NCBI RefSeq assembly: GCF_003996985.1
Contig: NZ_RJJX01000003.1
Coordinates: 181,678-245,677, forward strand
Direction: 5' to 3'
Length of the DNA stretch: 64,000 nt
Source of the DNA: Ancylomarina longa
Lineage (GTDB): Bacteria; Bacteroidota; Bacteroidia; Bacteroidales; Marinifilaceae
The notes beneath the pieces are model-generated. The model was not told the DNA's origin, did not search any database, and saw nothing but the letters and a program-made list of their open reading frames with translations. The translations under genes were made by a program, and so were the position numbers. This document shows positions 1 to 8,036 of this stretch, piece after piece; position 1 is the stretch's first letter, and each line of letters begins with the position of its first letter.

Positions 1-165
1 TGTCTCCTTCGGATTTTGTCCGATATTCAGAAGATTTAAGGCGATGAATGCTACGGCAATCAAGCCATAAATCCAGTAAGCGTTAAATTTGGGTGATTTA
101 AGTAAATTATTGCCATTTTTCCCTTTTGAGAAAGGATTATTATTTTGGTCTTTATTTTCAGTCAT
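1..165 (-). CDS. ftsH: FtsH-like ATP-dependent zinc metalloprotease, N-terminal fragment (runs off the window)
   Basis: Only the first 55 codons are inside the window (ATG at 163-165 on the minus strand). They encode a polar Asn/Lys-rich head followed by a hydrophobic segment beginning YWIYGLIAVAFIALNLL at about residue 31, the layout of the first membrane helix of Bacteroidota FtsH, a membrane-anchored AAA+ protease that degrades misfolded membrane proteins. Position directly downstream of rsfS (28 bp) is the usual rsfS-ftsH arrangement in this phylum. The AAA+ and HExxH parts lie outside the window, so the name rests on the N-terminus and gene order only. Confidence 0.72.
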   Translation of the reverse strand, partial: MTENKDQNNNPFSKGKNGNNLLKSPKFNAYWIYGLIAVAFIALNLLNIGQNPKET

Positions 166-193
166 TCTTATAAGTTAAAGGTTATTGAATTAG

Positions 194-565
194 CTATGCT
201 TCCTGTATTGGTGTAACAGTGGCATCAGCCCATAAACTTTCAAGACGGTAAAAATCTCTATACTCTTGCTGGAAAATATGAAGAACTACATCTGCATAAT
301 CTAAAAGGATCCACTGTGCATTTTGTTGACCTTCCTTTTTCCATATTTTCTCATTAATCTGCTCTCTAACGTAATCTTCAACCGAATCGGCCAAAGCAGA
401 AACATGAGTATTAGAAGTACCATTACAAATGATAAAATATTTACAAACAGCACTTTCAATGTTTCGTAAATCAATTTTGACAATATCAACAGCTTTTTTC
501 TCCTTTAACCCTTCTATAATGGTATCAACAAGAACTTCTGATGTATTTTCCTTCTTTTTTGTCAT
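194..565 (-). CDS. rsfS: Ribosomal silencing factor RsfS (Iojap/RsfS family)
   Basis: 123 residues, the normal size for RsfS. The family binds ribosomal protein L14 on the large subunit and blocks subunit joining when nutrients are short. The diagnostic core is visible: KAVDIVKIDLRNIE, then CKYFIICNGTSNTHVSALAD, and the C-terminal WILLDYADVVLHIF-QEYRDFYRLESLW block. It is transcribed away from birA and precedes ftsH, probably as one operon; a TAnnTTTG -7 element sits 17 bp upstream of the start codon. The ribosomal protein it should target, L14, is encoded in this same window at 45.8 kb. Confidence 0.95.
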   Translation of the reverse strand: MTKKKENTSEVLVDTIIEGLKEKKAVDIVKIDLRNIESAVCKYFIICNGTSNTHVSALADSVEDYVREQINEKIWKKEGQQNAQWILLDYADVVLHIFQQEYRDFYRLESLWADATVTPIQEA

Positions 566-581
566 ATTTATATTTTAATTA

Positions 582-589
582 CAAAGATA
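582..589 (-). promoter_or_regulatory. Bacteroidota -7 promoter element for rsfS-ftsH
   Basis: TATCTTTG on the minus strand matches the TAnnTTTG -7 consensus and lies 17 bp before the rsfS start codon. No clear -33 TTG is seen at the expected 19-21 bp upstream, so this is a half-supported promoter. Confidence 0.5.
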
Positions 590-694
590 ATTTTTTTTTA
601 TTCCTATTAAATCTGTTTTCTGATTTGCTTCAGAATTTAGAGCATTTTTTGCTTTAATTTATGAATATGTCTTCTACCTATGCTTCAATCTTAC

Positions 695-702
695 TATTTT
701 TG
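695..702 (+). promoter_or_regulatory. Bacteroidota -7 promoter element for birA
   Basis: TATTTTTG matches TAnnTTTG, 30 bp upstream of the birA ATG, in the 166 bp divergent spacer between rsfS and birA. The -33 element is not obvious. Confidence 0.45.
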
Positions 703-731
703 TCTCCTACTTAAAGCTTAAAGCAAATTTC

Positions 732-1481
732 ATGAGACGAAAACTATTTATGCCCCACTTAATTGTTCGTAAAAACGAGCTACATTCCACTAATAGTTTT
801 GCCATGGAATTGATGAAAACTAATAATTCGTCAGCTGGTACTGTCGTTTTGGCATTAAATCAGACAAAAGGCCGAGGACAGCACACAAATGTATGGGAAA
901 GTGAAAGTGGCAAAAACCTTACCATTAGTATTATTCTAATGCCAGATTTTCTGCCCATCGATCAACAATTTAAAATTTCGATGCTCATTTCCCTTGGAGT
1001 TGCAGATTATTTGAAATATTATCTGCCAAATGTATCCATAAAATGGCCGAATGATATTTATGTAGGGAATAAGAAAATCGCTGGTATTTTAATCGAACAT
1101 TCAATTATGGGAGCTACATTAAATCATAGTATTTGTGGGATTGGTTTAAATATAAATCAGGAAAACTTTTATTCTGATGCTCCCAATCCCATATCCTTAA
1201 AGTTGCTCACAAATCAAGAATACGATATAGAAGTTGAATTAGGGAAACTGTTAGTATGTATCGAAACAAGATATTATCAGCTCGTGGATGGCAAAACAAA
1301 TCTTTTGGAAGAAAATTACTTGCAATCTTTGTATTGGATAAACGAAACACATCAATTTAAGGATGATAATGGATTGTTTATTGGAGAAATTGCAGGTATT
1401 TCCGCACTGGGTCAACTAAGAATTTTGGTCGGAGATCAAGAAAGAATTTATAATTTTAAAGAGGTGAGCTTCTTATTTTAA
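732..1481 (+). CDS. birA: Biotin--[acetyl-CoA-carboxylase] ligase (BirA/BPL catalytic type)
   Basis: 249 residues. Activates biotin to biotinyl-AMP and transfers it to the lysine of biotin carboxyl carrier proteins. Visible motifs: the adenylate/biotin-binding GRGQ at residues 47-50, KWPNDIYVGNKKIAGIL from residue 104, and GIGLNIN. There is no N-terminal winged helix, so it is a group I ligase and not a repressor. The start could be 732 or the ATG at 750 (MPHLIVRK); the second fits the family N-terminus slightly better. The stop codon is inside the loop of a terminator hairpin shared with the convergent TonB receptor gene. Confidence 0.95.
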   Translation: MRRKLFMPHLIVRKNELHSTNSFAMELMKTNNSSAGTVVLALNQTKGRGQHTNVWESESGKNLTISIILMPDFLPIDQQFKISMLISLGVADYLKYYLPNVSIKWPNDIYVGNKKIAGILIEHSIMGATLNHSICGIGLNINQENFYSDAPNPISLKLLTNQEYDIEVELGKLLVCIETRYYQLVDGKTNLLEENYLQSLYWINETHQFKDDNGLFIGEIAGISALGQLRILVGDQERIYNFKEVSFLF

Positions 1482-1490
1482 CTCACCTCT
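1460..1490. terminator. Bidirectional terminator between birA and the TonB receptor
   Basis: Perfect 9-bp inverted repeat (1460-1468 with 1482-1490) whose loop holds the birA stop codon. It lies between convergent genes 16 bp apart and can serve both strands, though neither side has a strong U-run. Confidence 0.6.
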
Positions 1491-1496
1491 CTCAAT

Positions 1497-3761
1497 TTAA
1501 AATCTAAATCCTAATTTCACATTAATATTTCTTCCGGGATTGTAATAATTCAATGGTTTCAGACTTGACAGATGATCTATATATTCTTCGTTGAATAAAT
1601 TATCGGCGCTAAGCAATAAATTTGCCTGATATTTACCCAATTTAAAGTCAGAACCAAGTTGAATTCCAATTAAATCATAGGCTTTAGTTTTTGTCTCGAA
1701 TTGTGCCGGATTGTTTTGATCGAAGGCATGTTTCCATGACAATTTCAAGAATGGGGCATGGAAAATATTGTTTCCTTTACCAAATAGACGAAGTGAAGTA
1801 TTAAGCTTGTGTTGCGGAATAAATGGTAATCTTTCTCCATCATCCTGTTTGGCAATTACCATAGCAAAATCGGTATGGAATTTTAAGTAAGGTAAGGGAG
1901 CGATATTAACAGCTATTTCCCCTCCATACAATTTTGCATCTTGCTGCCCGTATTTATATACAAATCCACTTCCTTCGGGAGCTGGTTCATTGCTAGGTGC
2001 TAAATTGATGTAATTATAGACTTTATTATAGAACCAGGATAGGTCAATATTATGATTGTGTGTATGATAATGAATTCCCAAATCGGATTCCAGACTTTTT
2101 TGTGGATCGAGATTAGCATTACCTTCCTCAAAACGATTTCCATGTAAACCATGCTGGGAAAGCTCTGCCAAATTTGGAGCCCTATACCCGGTAGCAAAAT
2201 TGGTGCGTAAAAGTAAACTTTCCGATAAATTAAAAGTAGCTCCTAACGAGGTATTTAAGTTGTTGAAATTTCGATTAATCGAAACAATTCTCTCTTCGGA
2301 TCCAGTTTGTGATGATGAATGCGTATGTCCTCCGGCTTCTTGTTCCGGCACATATAGCTTACGATGATCATACCGTAATCCAAATTGAAGCGCTACTTTG
2401 TTGATTTTCTTCTTAATTAAAGAGAATACTGAAAAATCATCTATTTGTGCATCGGGTATAATATGATTCGGAGCATCCTGATTGGTATTAGATTGGTGCA
2501 TACCTTGCAAACCAATTAGAAAATCAGAACCCATTGTGCATGGAAAATACAATTTAGCATCGTATGTAAATGTTTTTAAATCCATATCTACCAATCGAAA
2601 AATTTCAGATTTGGGATCACCATTTAACCTGCGTTGATTAAATTGATATGCTGCATTTAATTCCAGTTTATAATCTCCCAAGAATAAACGGTTTCTGGAT
2701 GAAATCATCTGTTGTGTTAAATCCTGATACCATGCATGGCTTTTTCTATTTTCTGTATTTACCAATCCAATAGATTTGCCATTCGTCATACCAAGTTTGG
2801 GACTTAAATAGTCGTAGTATAATTTAAAACTACCAAAGTCCTTAATTATTCCTAGTCCCAATTGTAAGCCTTTGGAATTAAATCGTGTATTAGGAATATA
2901 GTTTCCTTCTCCATCTTTATAATCCTTATGCGATTGCTGATTTACACGTATCATCCAAAATCTTTCTTTTTGTGAGGATTTCACCCCTACATTCGTACTA
3001 TATCCATGCGTCACACTATGATATTCATTTGTGAAATCCGCATTTAGTGTATTTGCCGAAGCTGGTTTTTCGCGTAAAATATTAATAACACCACCCATGG
3101 CATCCGATCCGTATAGCAAGGAGGCGGGTCCTTTAATTACTTCGATATGATCCGCGCCCTGATCGTTTACTAAAAAAGGATGGTCTGGCGAAAACTGGAA
3201 ATTTTCCAATCGTACTCCGTTATTTAGAAATATGATATTATTTAAAGATAAGCCACGAATAACCGGGGTGCTTACTCCCGGACTTCTGGAAATAATGTCC
3301 ACTCCGGGAATACTTGCAAGTTTTTCACCCATTGATGGAGAAGACAATAGTTTTAATTCAGCTTTAGGCAGAACAGAGATTTTGATTGAATTTTCGTGTT
3401 GTGCCGAAGGAAAACCACCAGAAACGACTACATCTTGCGTAGTTACTGAAGTAAAAGGCATACGAATATTCATTTTCGATTGTGTTTTCTTAATATCGAT
3501 GGTTTTAATAACCGTTTCGTATCCAACAAAAGAAAACTGTACTGTAATTCTCCCTTTAGGTAGATTTTCTAAAAGATATTTTCCATTTGCTGTACTTGCG
3601 GTACCTTTCTGCAATTCAGGAATAAAAATACTTACCCCCGGAAGAGAAGCACCATTATCAAAATCTGTAATGCAACCACTTAATTTATTGTTTTTAGTTT
3701 CATTTAGTCCGTAAGTAAATTGCGGCAATAATAATAGTATTGCCAATATATATCGTATCAT
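1497..3761 (-). CDS. TonB-dependent outer-membrane receptor with carboxypeptidase-like regulatory domain
   Basis: 754 residues from the ATG at 3761, chosen because a signal peptide starts there (MIRYILAILLLLPQFTYG); the reading frame stays open with an earlier ATG at 3851, but that would bury the signal. Order: signal peptide, CarboxypepD_reg-like domain (residues ~25-105, GCITDFDNGASLPGVS...VSFVGYET), plug (~115-230, with VIRGLSLNNIIFLNNGVR and IEVIKGPASLLYGSDAMGGVINI), then the beta-barrel ending LGFRF. It takes up a scarce ligand driven by TonB-ExbBD. Two His-rich barrel segments (about residues 475-482 and 565-570) and a His-rich small gene upstream suggest a metal or metal chelate, which is inference. 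No SusD partner is adjacent. Confidence 0.93.
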   Translation of the reverse strand: MIRYILAILLLLPQFTYGLNETKNNKLSGCITDFDNGASLPGVSIFIPELQKGTASTANGKYLLENLPKGRITVQFSFVGYETVIKTIDIKKTQSKMNIRMPFTSVTTQDVVVSGGFPSAQHENSIKISVLPKAELKLLSSPSMGEKLASIPGVDIISRSPGVSTPVIRGLSLNNIIFLNNGVRLENFQFSPDHPFLVNDQGADHIEVIKGPASLLYGSDAMGGVINILREKPASANTLNADFTNEYHSVTHGYSTNVGVKSSQKERFWMIRVNQQSHKDYKDGEGNYIPNTRFNSKGLQLGLGIIKDFGSFKLYYDYLSPKLGMTNGKSIGLVNTENRKSHAWYQDLTQQMISSRNRLFLGDYKLELNAAYQFNQRRLNGDPKSEIFRLVDMDLKTFTYDAKLYFPCTMGSDFLIGLQGMHQSNTNQDAPNHIIPDAQIDDFSVFSLIKKKINKVALQFGLRYDHRKLYVPEQEAGGHTHSSSQTGSEERIVSINRNFNNLNTSLGATFNLSESLLLRTNFATGYRAPNLAELSQHGLHGNRFEEGNANLDPQKSLESDLGIHYHTHNHNIDLSWFYNKVYNYINLAPSNEPAPEGSGFVYKYGQQDAKLYGGEIAVNIAPLPYLKFHTDFAMVIAKQDDGERLPFIPQHKLNTSLRLFGKGNNIFHAPFLKLSWKHAFDQNNPAQFETKTKAYDLIGIQLGSDFKLGKYQANLLLSADNLFNEEYIDHLSSLKPLNYYNPGRNINVKLGFRF

Positions 3762-4167
3762 GTTGCTACTATATTGTCTTAAACTTGTAAAATAATGAGA
3801 TGTTAAATGATATAGGACAATCCAATTTATAAGAAGACGGATTTTTTGCATAAATCCTCCATTATTAAGTCTTGAATAGCAGATTGAGATTTCTTCTGCA
3901 ATAAATTATAAGCACAATTTCGAAGCCGGAAAAAATTGAATTGCCTGCGCTTAATACATCTAAAGCCATAAGAGGTAGAAGTTTACAAGCTTGTCGTCAA
4001 TTAATTTTACTTATTCAAAATAAGCCGCCAAAATCTTCTTAAAAAAGATTGGTTTGTGATTGATGTTGTTTAAAATTATTAGGATTTTCGAGAGTAATGG
4101 GTTGATTTTAGAAGAAAAGCTAATTTTGATGTATAGCTAAAATTATGGTATAAATTACTCTGAATTT
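3762..4167. other. Gene-free interval, about 400 bp
   Basis: AT-rich spacer between the small His-rich gene and the TonB receptor, both read on the minus strand. No RNA gene, repeat or convincing promoter was recognised. The receptor frame extends to 3851 without a signal peptide, so part of this is untranslated leader if the 3761 start is right. A leader this long could hold a regulatory element, but no known riboswitch fold is evident. Confidence 0.4.
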
Positions 4168-4497
4168 TTAAACAACTTTATTAAAAAAATGAATAGGAGG
4201 TGCTCTCAGACTGTATCCATATGCTCTCTCATAGCATGAATTTAAAGGAGACTTTGTTCTATAAATATGATATTCAAATTCTGCAACAGGAGGTACACTA
4301 ATTATTTCTGCAGTAGTGAAGAAGAAATAATCGAAAATCTGAATTTGACAGACTTCCGTAAAGCTATCGGAATGATCAAAAATAGAATGATGTTCATGGT
4401 TGGGGAACATCATATGTTGACTCTTGATTAAAATTGGCAGGATAAAGGCCAATGACAAGAACCATGCAAGTATTTTATGTTTTTTATCTAAGATCAT
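4168..4497 (-). CDS. Small membrane-anchored or exported His-rich protein upstream of TonB receptor
   Basis: 109 residues. A hydrophobic helix at about 9-25 (ILAWFLSLAFILPILI) could be a signal peptide or anchor, followed by a His cluster (HEHHSIFDH, about residues 34-42), an aromatic run (FDYFFF) and a C-terminal block ending YSLRAPPIHFF. I recognise the shape (short, His/Cys-containing, closing SLRAPP) as one often found just ahead of TonB receptors in Bacteroidota; no biochemical function is established to my knowledge. The minus-strand order places it about 400 bp upstream of the receptor, so co-regulation is plausible. Metal sensing or delivery is inference. Confidence 0.6.
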   Translation of the reverse strand: MILDKKHKILAWFLSLAFILPILIKSQHMMFPNHEHHSIFDHSDSFTEVCQIQIFDYFFFTTAEIISVPPVAEFEYHIYRTKSPLNSCYERAYGYSLRAPPIHFFNKVV

Positions 4498-4534
4498 TCA
4501 AAAACAAAAGTATTGAATTATTGATAAGCAACAA

Positions 4535-4565
4535 AAAAAGCTGTTGTATTTTTCAACAGTTTTTG
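4535..4565 (-). terminator. Terminator after the SRPBCC gene
   Basis: On the minus strand a CTGTTG / CAACAG stem (4541-4546 with 4554-4559) is followed by a run of seven T residues, a normal intrinsic terminator just downstream of the gene ending at 4580. Confidence 0.7.
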
Positions 4566-4579
4566 ATTCATTTTTAATA

Positions 4580-5077
4580 TTATTCCAGATTTTGAATCAT
4601 ATGATATGGAATTTGTGTAAGTCCCTCAGCCAACTGGTCGATTCCTTTTTCCAATTTCTTTTTAAGCATCATTTTCATCATCGGATTTAATTCGGCATGT
4701 ACCGTTAATTTTATTCTGGTGTCATAAGCGTCTTTTTCAACCAATTGAATCCAAATATAAAATTCGAAAGGAGTTCTACCATAACCAGTCATTTTTAATG
4801 TCTTGTTCTGTTCTTTTTCAACGAACTGTAGTCCCGCTTCTCCAAAGCCTTTGATCACGAAAGTGCAATTGTCTTCGGTTGCATCCCAATGCTCGATATG
4901 CTCTTTAATGTTTAGTTTTTTCTTAGTTTGTGCTTCAATCTGCTCCTGAATTTGAGGATTGTCCGCAGCCATCTCAAATACTTTTGCAATTTTCCTGAAA
5001 TCTGAAAGGAAATCATACACATTTCCAACGGTATGCGGAATCTTTTTTACCTCGCTAATTATTTTTGTTGTTGCCAT
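4580..5077 (-). CDS. SRPBCC (START-like) domain protein
   Basis: 165 residues filling a single helix-grip SRPBCC fold: an N-terminal strand and helix pair (KIISEVKKIPHTVGNVYDFLSDFRKIAKVF), a central antiparallel sheet (CTFVIKGFGEAGLQFVEKEQNKTLKMTGYG) and a long C-terminal helix (MMLKKKLEKGIDQLAEGLTQIPY). Such folds bind hydrophobic ligands or lipids; no catalytic residues or specific ligand can be named. No signal peptide, so cytoplasmic. It sits between pyrE and the small His-rich gene and is isolated by its own terminator, so its genomic context does not say much about its role. Confidence 0.75.
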   Translation of the reverse strand: MATTKIISEVKKIPHTVGNVYDFLSDFRKIAKVFEMAADNPQIQEQIEAQTKKKLNIKEHIEHWDATEDNCTFVIKGFGEAGLQFVEKEQNKTLKMTGYGRTPFEFYIWIQLVEKDAYDTRIKLTVHAELNPMMKMMLKKKLEKGIDQLAEGLTQIPYHMIQNLE

Positions 5078-5103
5078 TTAACTTTCTTCTTGTAGAATAT
5101 AAA

Positions 5104-5131
5104 AGAGGGTATTCTACTACGAATACTCTCT
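5104..5131 (-). terminator. Terminator after pyrE
   Basis: Inverted repeat, 11-nt arms 5104-5114 and 5121-5131, with a 6-nt loop in the 86 bp spacer after pyrE; T residues follow on the minus strand. Confidence 0.65.
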
Positions 5132-5163
5132 TTTTATTAATTTATTTTAATGAGAAAATGAGC

Positions 5164-5796
5164 TTACAAACTCCAGTTTCCCGGATCTTTTCTCCATTTT
5201 TTTAATTGATCAACATCTCCAGATTTTACGTATCCAATTTCTTGAGCGCGGTCAATCATGATATTATAATCGCTTAAAGTATCCAATTTACAATTAGCTT
5301 TAGTGAAATTATCTTGAGCAGTTTTAAAACCATAAGTGAAAATAGCTACCATTCCTAAAACTTCGCAACCTGCTTCTCTTAAAGCCTGAACAGCTTTGAG
5401 ACTACTTCCACCAGTAGAAATTAAATCTTCAATTACCACTACCTTTTGTCCGGCTTTTATTTCACCTTCGATCAGATTGGTCATTCCATGAGTCTTTGCC
5501 GAGGAACGAATGTACACCATTGGAAGGTTCATTTCCTCTGCAACCAAGGCTCCTTGCGCTATGGCACCGGTTGCAACACCTGCAATTACCTCTACCTCCG
5601 GATATTTTTCTTTTACTGTTTCAGCAAATGCTTTTTTGATATAGGTTCTTACTTCAGGGTAGGAAAGCGTTTTACGATTATCACAATAAATTGGTGATTT
5701 CCATCCCGAAGCCCAGGTAAACGGGTTTGTTGGTTCTAGTTTTATTGCTTTTATTTGCAACAAATATTCAGCGACTTGTTTAGCTGTATTTTGCAT
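5164..5796 (-). CDS. pyrE: Orotate phosphoribosyltransferase
   Basis: 210 residues. Converts orotate and PRPP to OMP in de novo pyrimidine synthesis. The PRPP-binding loop VVVIEDLISTGGSS is at about residues 119-132, and the N-terminal substrate-binding stretch PFTWASGWKSPIYCDNRKTLSYP matches the family (F-x-x-S-G-x-x-S-P-x-Y). Family-normal length; cytoplasmic dimer expected. It is divergent to the NUDIX gene, with about 90 bp between the two start codons, and no other pyr gene is nearby, which is normal for Bacteroidota. Confidence 0.97.
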   Translation of the reverse strand: MQNTAKQVAEYLLQIKAIKLEPTNPFTWASGWKSPIYCDNRKTLSYPEVRTYIKKAFAETVKEKYPEVEVIAGVATGAIAQGALVAEEMNLPMVYIRSSAKTHGMTNLIEGEIKAGQKVVVIEDLISTGGSSLKAVQALREAGCEVLGMVAIFTYGFKTAQDNFTKANCKLDTLSDYNIMIDRAQEIGYVKSGDVDQLKKWRKDPGNWSL

Positions 5797-5888
5797 TCTT
5801 TCAATGGATTTATGGATTGTTAATAGAATTTAAAACACGGGGATTCAAACCATTATGTTTTCCTACACCTTGTAAAAATCTATCGCAA

Positions 5889-6488
5889 ATGTATAAAGTA
5901 TTTTTTAAAGATCGACTTATTTTTTTAGGGGATAAGAGTGAAAGTCTTAATTTCCACGGAATGGTATATGCCTGGATGGAGGGAGACTCTTTGGAGGGGC
6001 TTATTCTTCAGTTCGACGAAGACGAGCAGATGGAAGCGATTTTTATTGTTGGCGAGGACCAGGAACAATTATTTGAACACTTTAAATCGTGTTTTAAATA
6101 TATCGAAGCAGCAGGAGGAAAAGTTTTTAATTCAGATAAACAAGTATTGGCAATTTATCGATTAGAAAAATGGGATTTACCAAAAGGCAAGGTGGAAAAA
6201 GGAGAATCTGTTGAAGAAGCTGCCGTTCGCGAAGTAGAGGAGGAGTGTGGTATTTCCGATCTAAAAATCCTAAAAGAACTGAATTCCACCTATCATACCT
6301 ATTGGATGAAAGGCAGGTTTGTTTTGAAAAGAACCTATTGGTACGAGATGGCTTATAATGGCTCGGAAAAATTAGTTCCGCAAACCGAAGAAGATATTCA
6401 GGAGGTAAAATGGCTTTCGTCCGATAATTTAGATGTGTTAAAGTCGAATACCTACACTTCTATCCTGGAGGTGATAAATGAAAATTAA
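5889..6488 (+). CDS. NUDIX hydrolase
   Basis: 199 residues from the ATG at 5889 (MYKVFFKDRLIFLGDK); an in-frame TTG at 5817 would add 24 residues that look non-coding and overlap the pyrE leader. The complete Nudix box is present: GKVEKGESVEEAAVREVEEE followed by CGI, the GX5EX7REUXEEXGU motif that binds divalent metal and hydrolyses nucleoside-diphosphate-linked compounds. The N-terminal ~65 residues (before the Nudix fold) are an additional domain seen in some Bacteroidota members. Substrate cannot be assigned. Followed after 16 bp by the AraC gene, so possibly co-transcribed. Confidence 0.9.
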   Translation: MYKVFFKDRLIFLGDKSESLNFHGMVYAWMEGDSLEGLILQFDEDEQMEAIFIVGEDQEQLFEHFKSCFKYIEAAGGKVFNSDKQVLAIYRLEKWDLPKGKVEKGESVEEAAVREVEEECGISDLKILKELNSTYHTYWMKGRFVLKRTYWYEMAYNGSEKLVPQTEEDIQEVKWLSSDNLDVLKSNTYTSILEVINEN

Positions 6489-6504
6489 TTTGTAGCATAT
6501 TGTT

Positions 6505-7374
6505 ATGAAAACTTTCCATTTCAAAAGAAAAGCCTGTGGTGTAGAGTTATCGATGAATATGGGAACCTACGATCATTTTCCATCTGATTATGCAACTGGT
6601 GAGATGCATAATACGGATTATTTTGAGATATTAATATTCTCAAAGGCAAATGGATATATGATATTAGATCAAAAACATATTAATTTAAAGGATCGTTTAA
6701 TTATTTTCATTTCTCCATTTCAGCGGCGGCAATGGTTTCTAAATTCTAACGATATTCATGCGGAATATCTCATTTTTCAAGAGGACTTTTTAAATGATTT
6801 CTTTTCCGATAAACTCTTCACTTTTCGCTTGCAGTATTTCTACCAATTGCAAACACCCTTGGCATTAAATGCTAATGATGTGCTGTTTGATAAAGTAAAA
6901 AGAATCAATCAGGAAATTAAAGAAGAGCTGTTGGATTATAAATGTGATAGTGAACACCTGATTCGTTCCTTGCTCTATTTTTTGCTTATCCGAATTAATC
7001 GTGATTATGCTTTACATTATCAATTGGACACTAAAACTCAAATAAATAACTACGCATATCAATTCAAGCAATTGTTGGAAAAATACATATGCGAGAAACA
7101 AAGAACAGAGGATTATGCTGAGTTGATGGGAATCAGTAGGATAACATTGAATAAGGCAGTTAAAATACAATTTAATCTTACAAGCAGTCAGTTGATAAAA
7201 GATCGATTACTCTTCGAAATCGAAAATTTACTTATCTATTCTGAACTTTCCATTAGTGAGATATCCGAAAAATTGAATTTCTCCGAAGCAAATCATTTAA
7301 ATCGATTTTTCAAACATCAAACCGGACTAACACCTTTAATTTATCGACAAGATTATCAGAATGGTAGTTTATAA
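6505..7374 (+). CDS. AraC-family transcriptional regulator
   Basis: 289 residues. Residues ~1-160 form a cupin-like sensor part (FEILIFSKANGYMILDQKHINLKDRLIIFISP) and the last ~100 residues are the two-helix-turn-helix AraC DNA-binding domain: YAELMGISRITLNKAVKIQF for the first and ISEISEKLNFSEANHLNRFF for the second, closing KHQTGLTPLIYR. Members bind DNA as activators in response to a small molecule. The isochorismatase-like gene begins 117 bp downstream on the same strand, an AraC/cysteine-hydrolase pairing often seen in Bacteroidota, so that hydrolase gene is the likely target (inference). Confidence 0.93.
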   Translation: MKTFHFKRKACGVELSMNMGTYDHFPSDYATGEMHNTDYFEILIFSKANGYMILDQKHINLKDRLIIFISPFQRRQWFLNSNDIHAEYLIFQEDFLNDFFSDKLFTFRLQYFYQLQTPLALNANDVLFDKVKRINQEIKEELLDYKCDSEHLIRSLLYFLLIRINRDYALHYQLDTKTQINNYAYQFKQLLEKYICEKQRTEDYAELMGISRITLNKAVKIQFNLTSSQLIKDRLLFEIENLLIYSELSISEISEKLNFSEANHLNRFFKHQTGLTPLIYRQDYQNGSL

Positions 7375-7491
7375 TTTTATTTTGGTAAGAATTATAAGCT
7401 CTTTTTAATCGAATTTTGTATTGTAAATTTTATTCAATTAAACGTGGATGCTCATGTAATTTGAGTTTTTCCAAATTAAAAATTGTATGTT

Positions 7492-8034
7492 ATGAGTAAA
7501 GCATTGGTATTAGTGGATATTCAAAATGATTATTTCTCAAATGGAAAAATGGAGTTAGTTGGCATGGAAGCAGCCGGGCAAAATGCTAATATGATTTTAC
7601 AGAAGTGCAGAAAAGAAAAGCTGTCAATTTTCCATATTCAGCACATTGCATTAGATCTGAATGCTCCATTTTTTATTCCGGAATCTTTGGGTGTTGAAAT
7701 ACATGAGATGGTTAAACCATTTGAAGGGGAGATAATTGTAAAGAAAAATTATCCTAATAGTTTTCGGGAAACAACTTTGCAGAATCATCTCCGGGAGAAT
7801 GGGATTGATGAACTAGTTATTTGTGGTTCGATGAGTCATATGTGTATTGACACAACTGTCCGAGCTGCTTTTGATTTGGGGTATAAATGTACTTTGATAG
7901 AAGATGCTTGTGCAACAATTGATATGGATTTTAAAGGTACTAAAGTTGAAGCATCAAAAGTTCACGCCTCTTTTATGTCCGCTTTATCGTATCCTTTTGC
8001 ACATGTAATTAGTACAGAGGAGTACTGTAAATAA
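7492..8034 (+). CDS. Isochorismatase-family cysteine hydrolase
   Basis: 180 residues from the ATG at 7492 (MSKALVLVDIQNDY); an in-frame TTG at 7483 is less likely. The Asp-Lys-Cys triad of the fold is intact: D9, K84 (EIIVKKNYPNSF) and C118 (GSMSHMCIDTTVRAA), with the cis-peptide GSMSH region just before the Cys. The family hydrolyses amides or enol ethers such as nicotinamide, N-carbamoyl compounds, or isochorismate; residues here do not single out a substrate. Cytoplasmic, no signal peptide. Probably regulated by the preceding AraC protein. Confidence 0.9.
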   Translation: MSKALVLVDIQNDYFSNGKMELVGMEAAGQNANMILQKCRKEKLSIFHIQHIALDLNAPFFIPESLGVEIHEMVKPFEGEIIVKKNYPNSFRETTLQNHLRENGIDELVICGSMSHMCIDTTVRAAFDLGYKCTLIEDACATIDMDFKGTKVEASKVHASFMSALSYPFAHVISTEEYCK

Positions 8035-8036
8035 AA

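Noticed and set aside
3232-3714. 160-codon open frame on the plus strand
   Set aside because: Lies antisense inside the TonB receptor gene; low-quality composition, no motifs.
5817-5888. N-terminal extension of the NUDIX gene from a TTG
   Set aside because: Residues before the ATG at 5889 do not match the family; the ATG start gives the right N-terminus.
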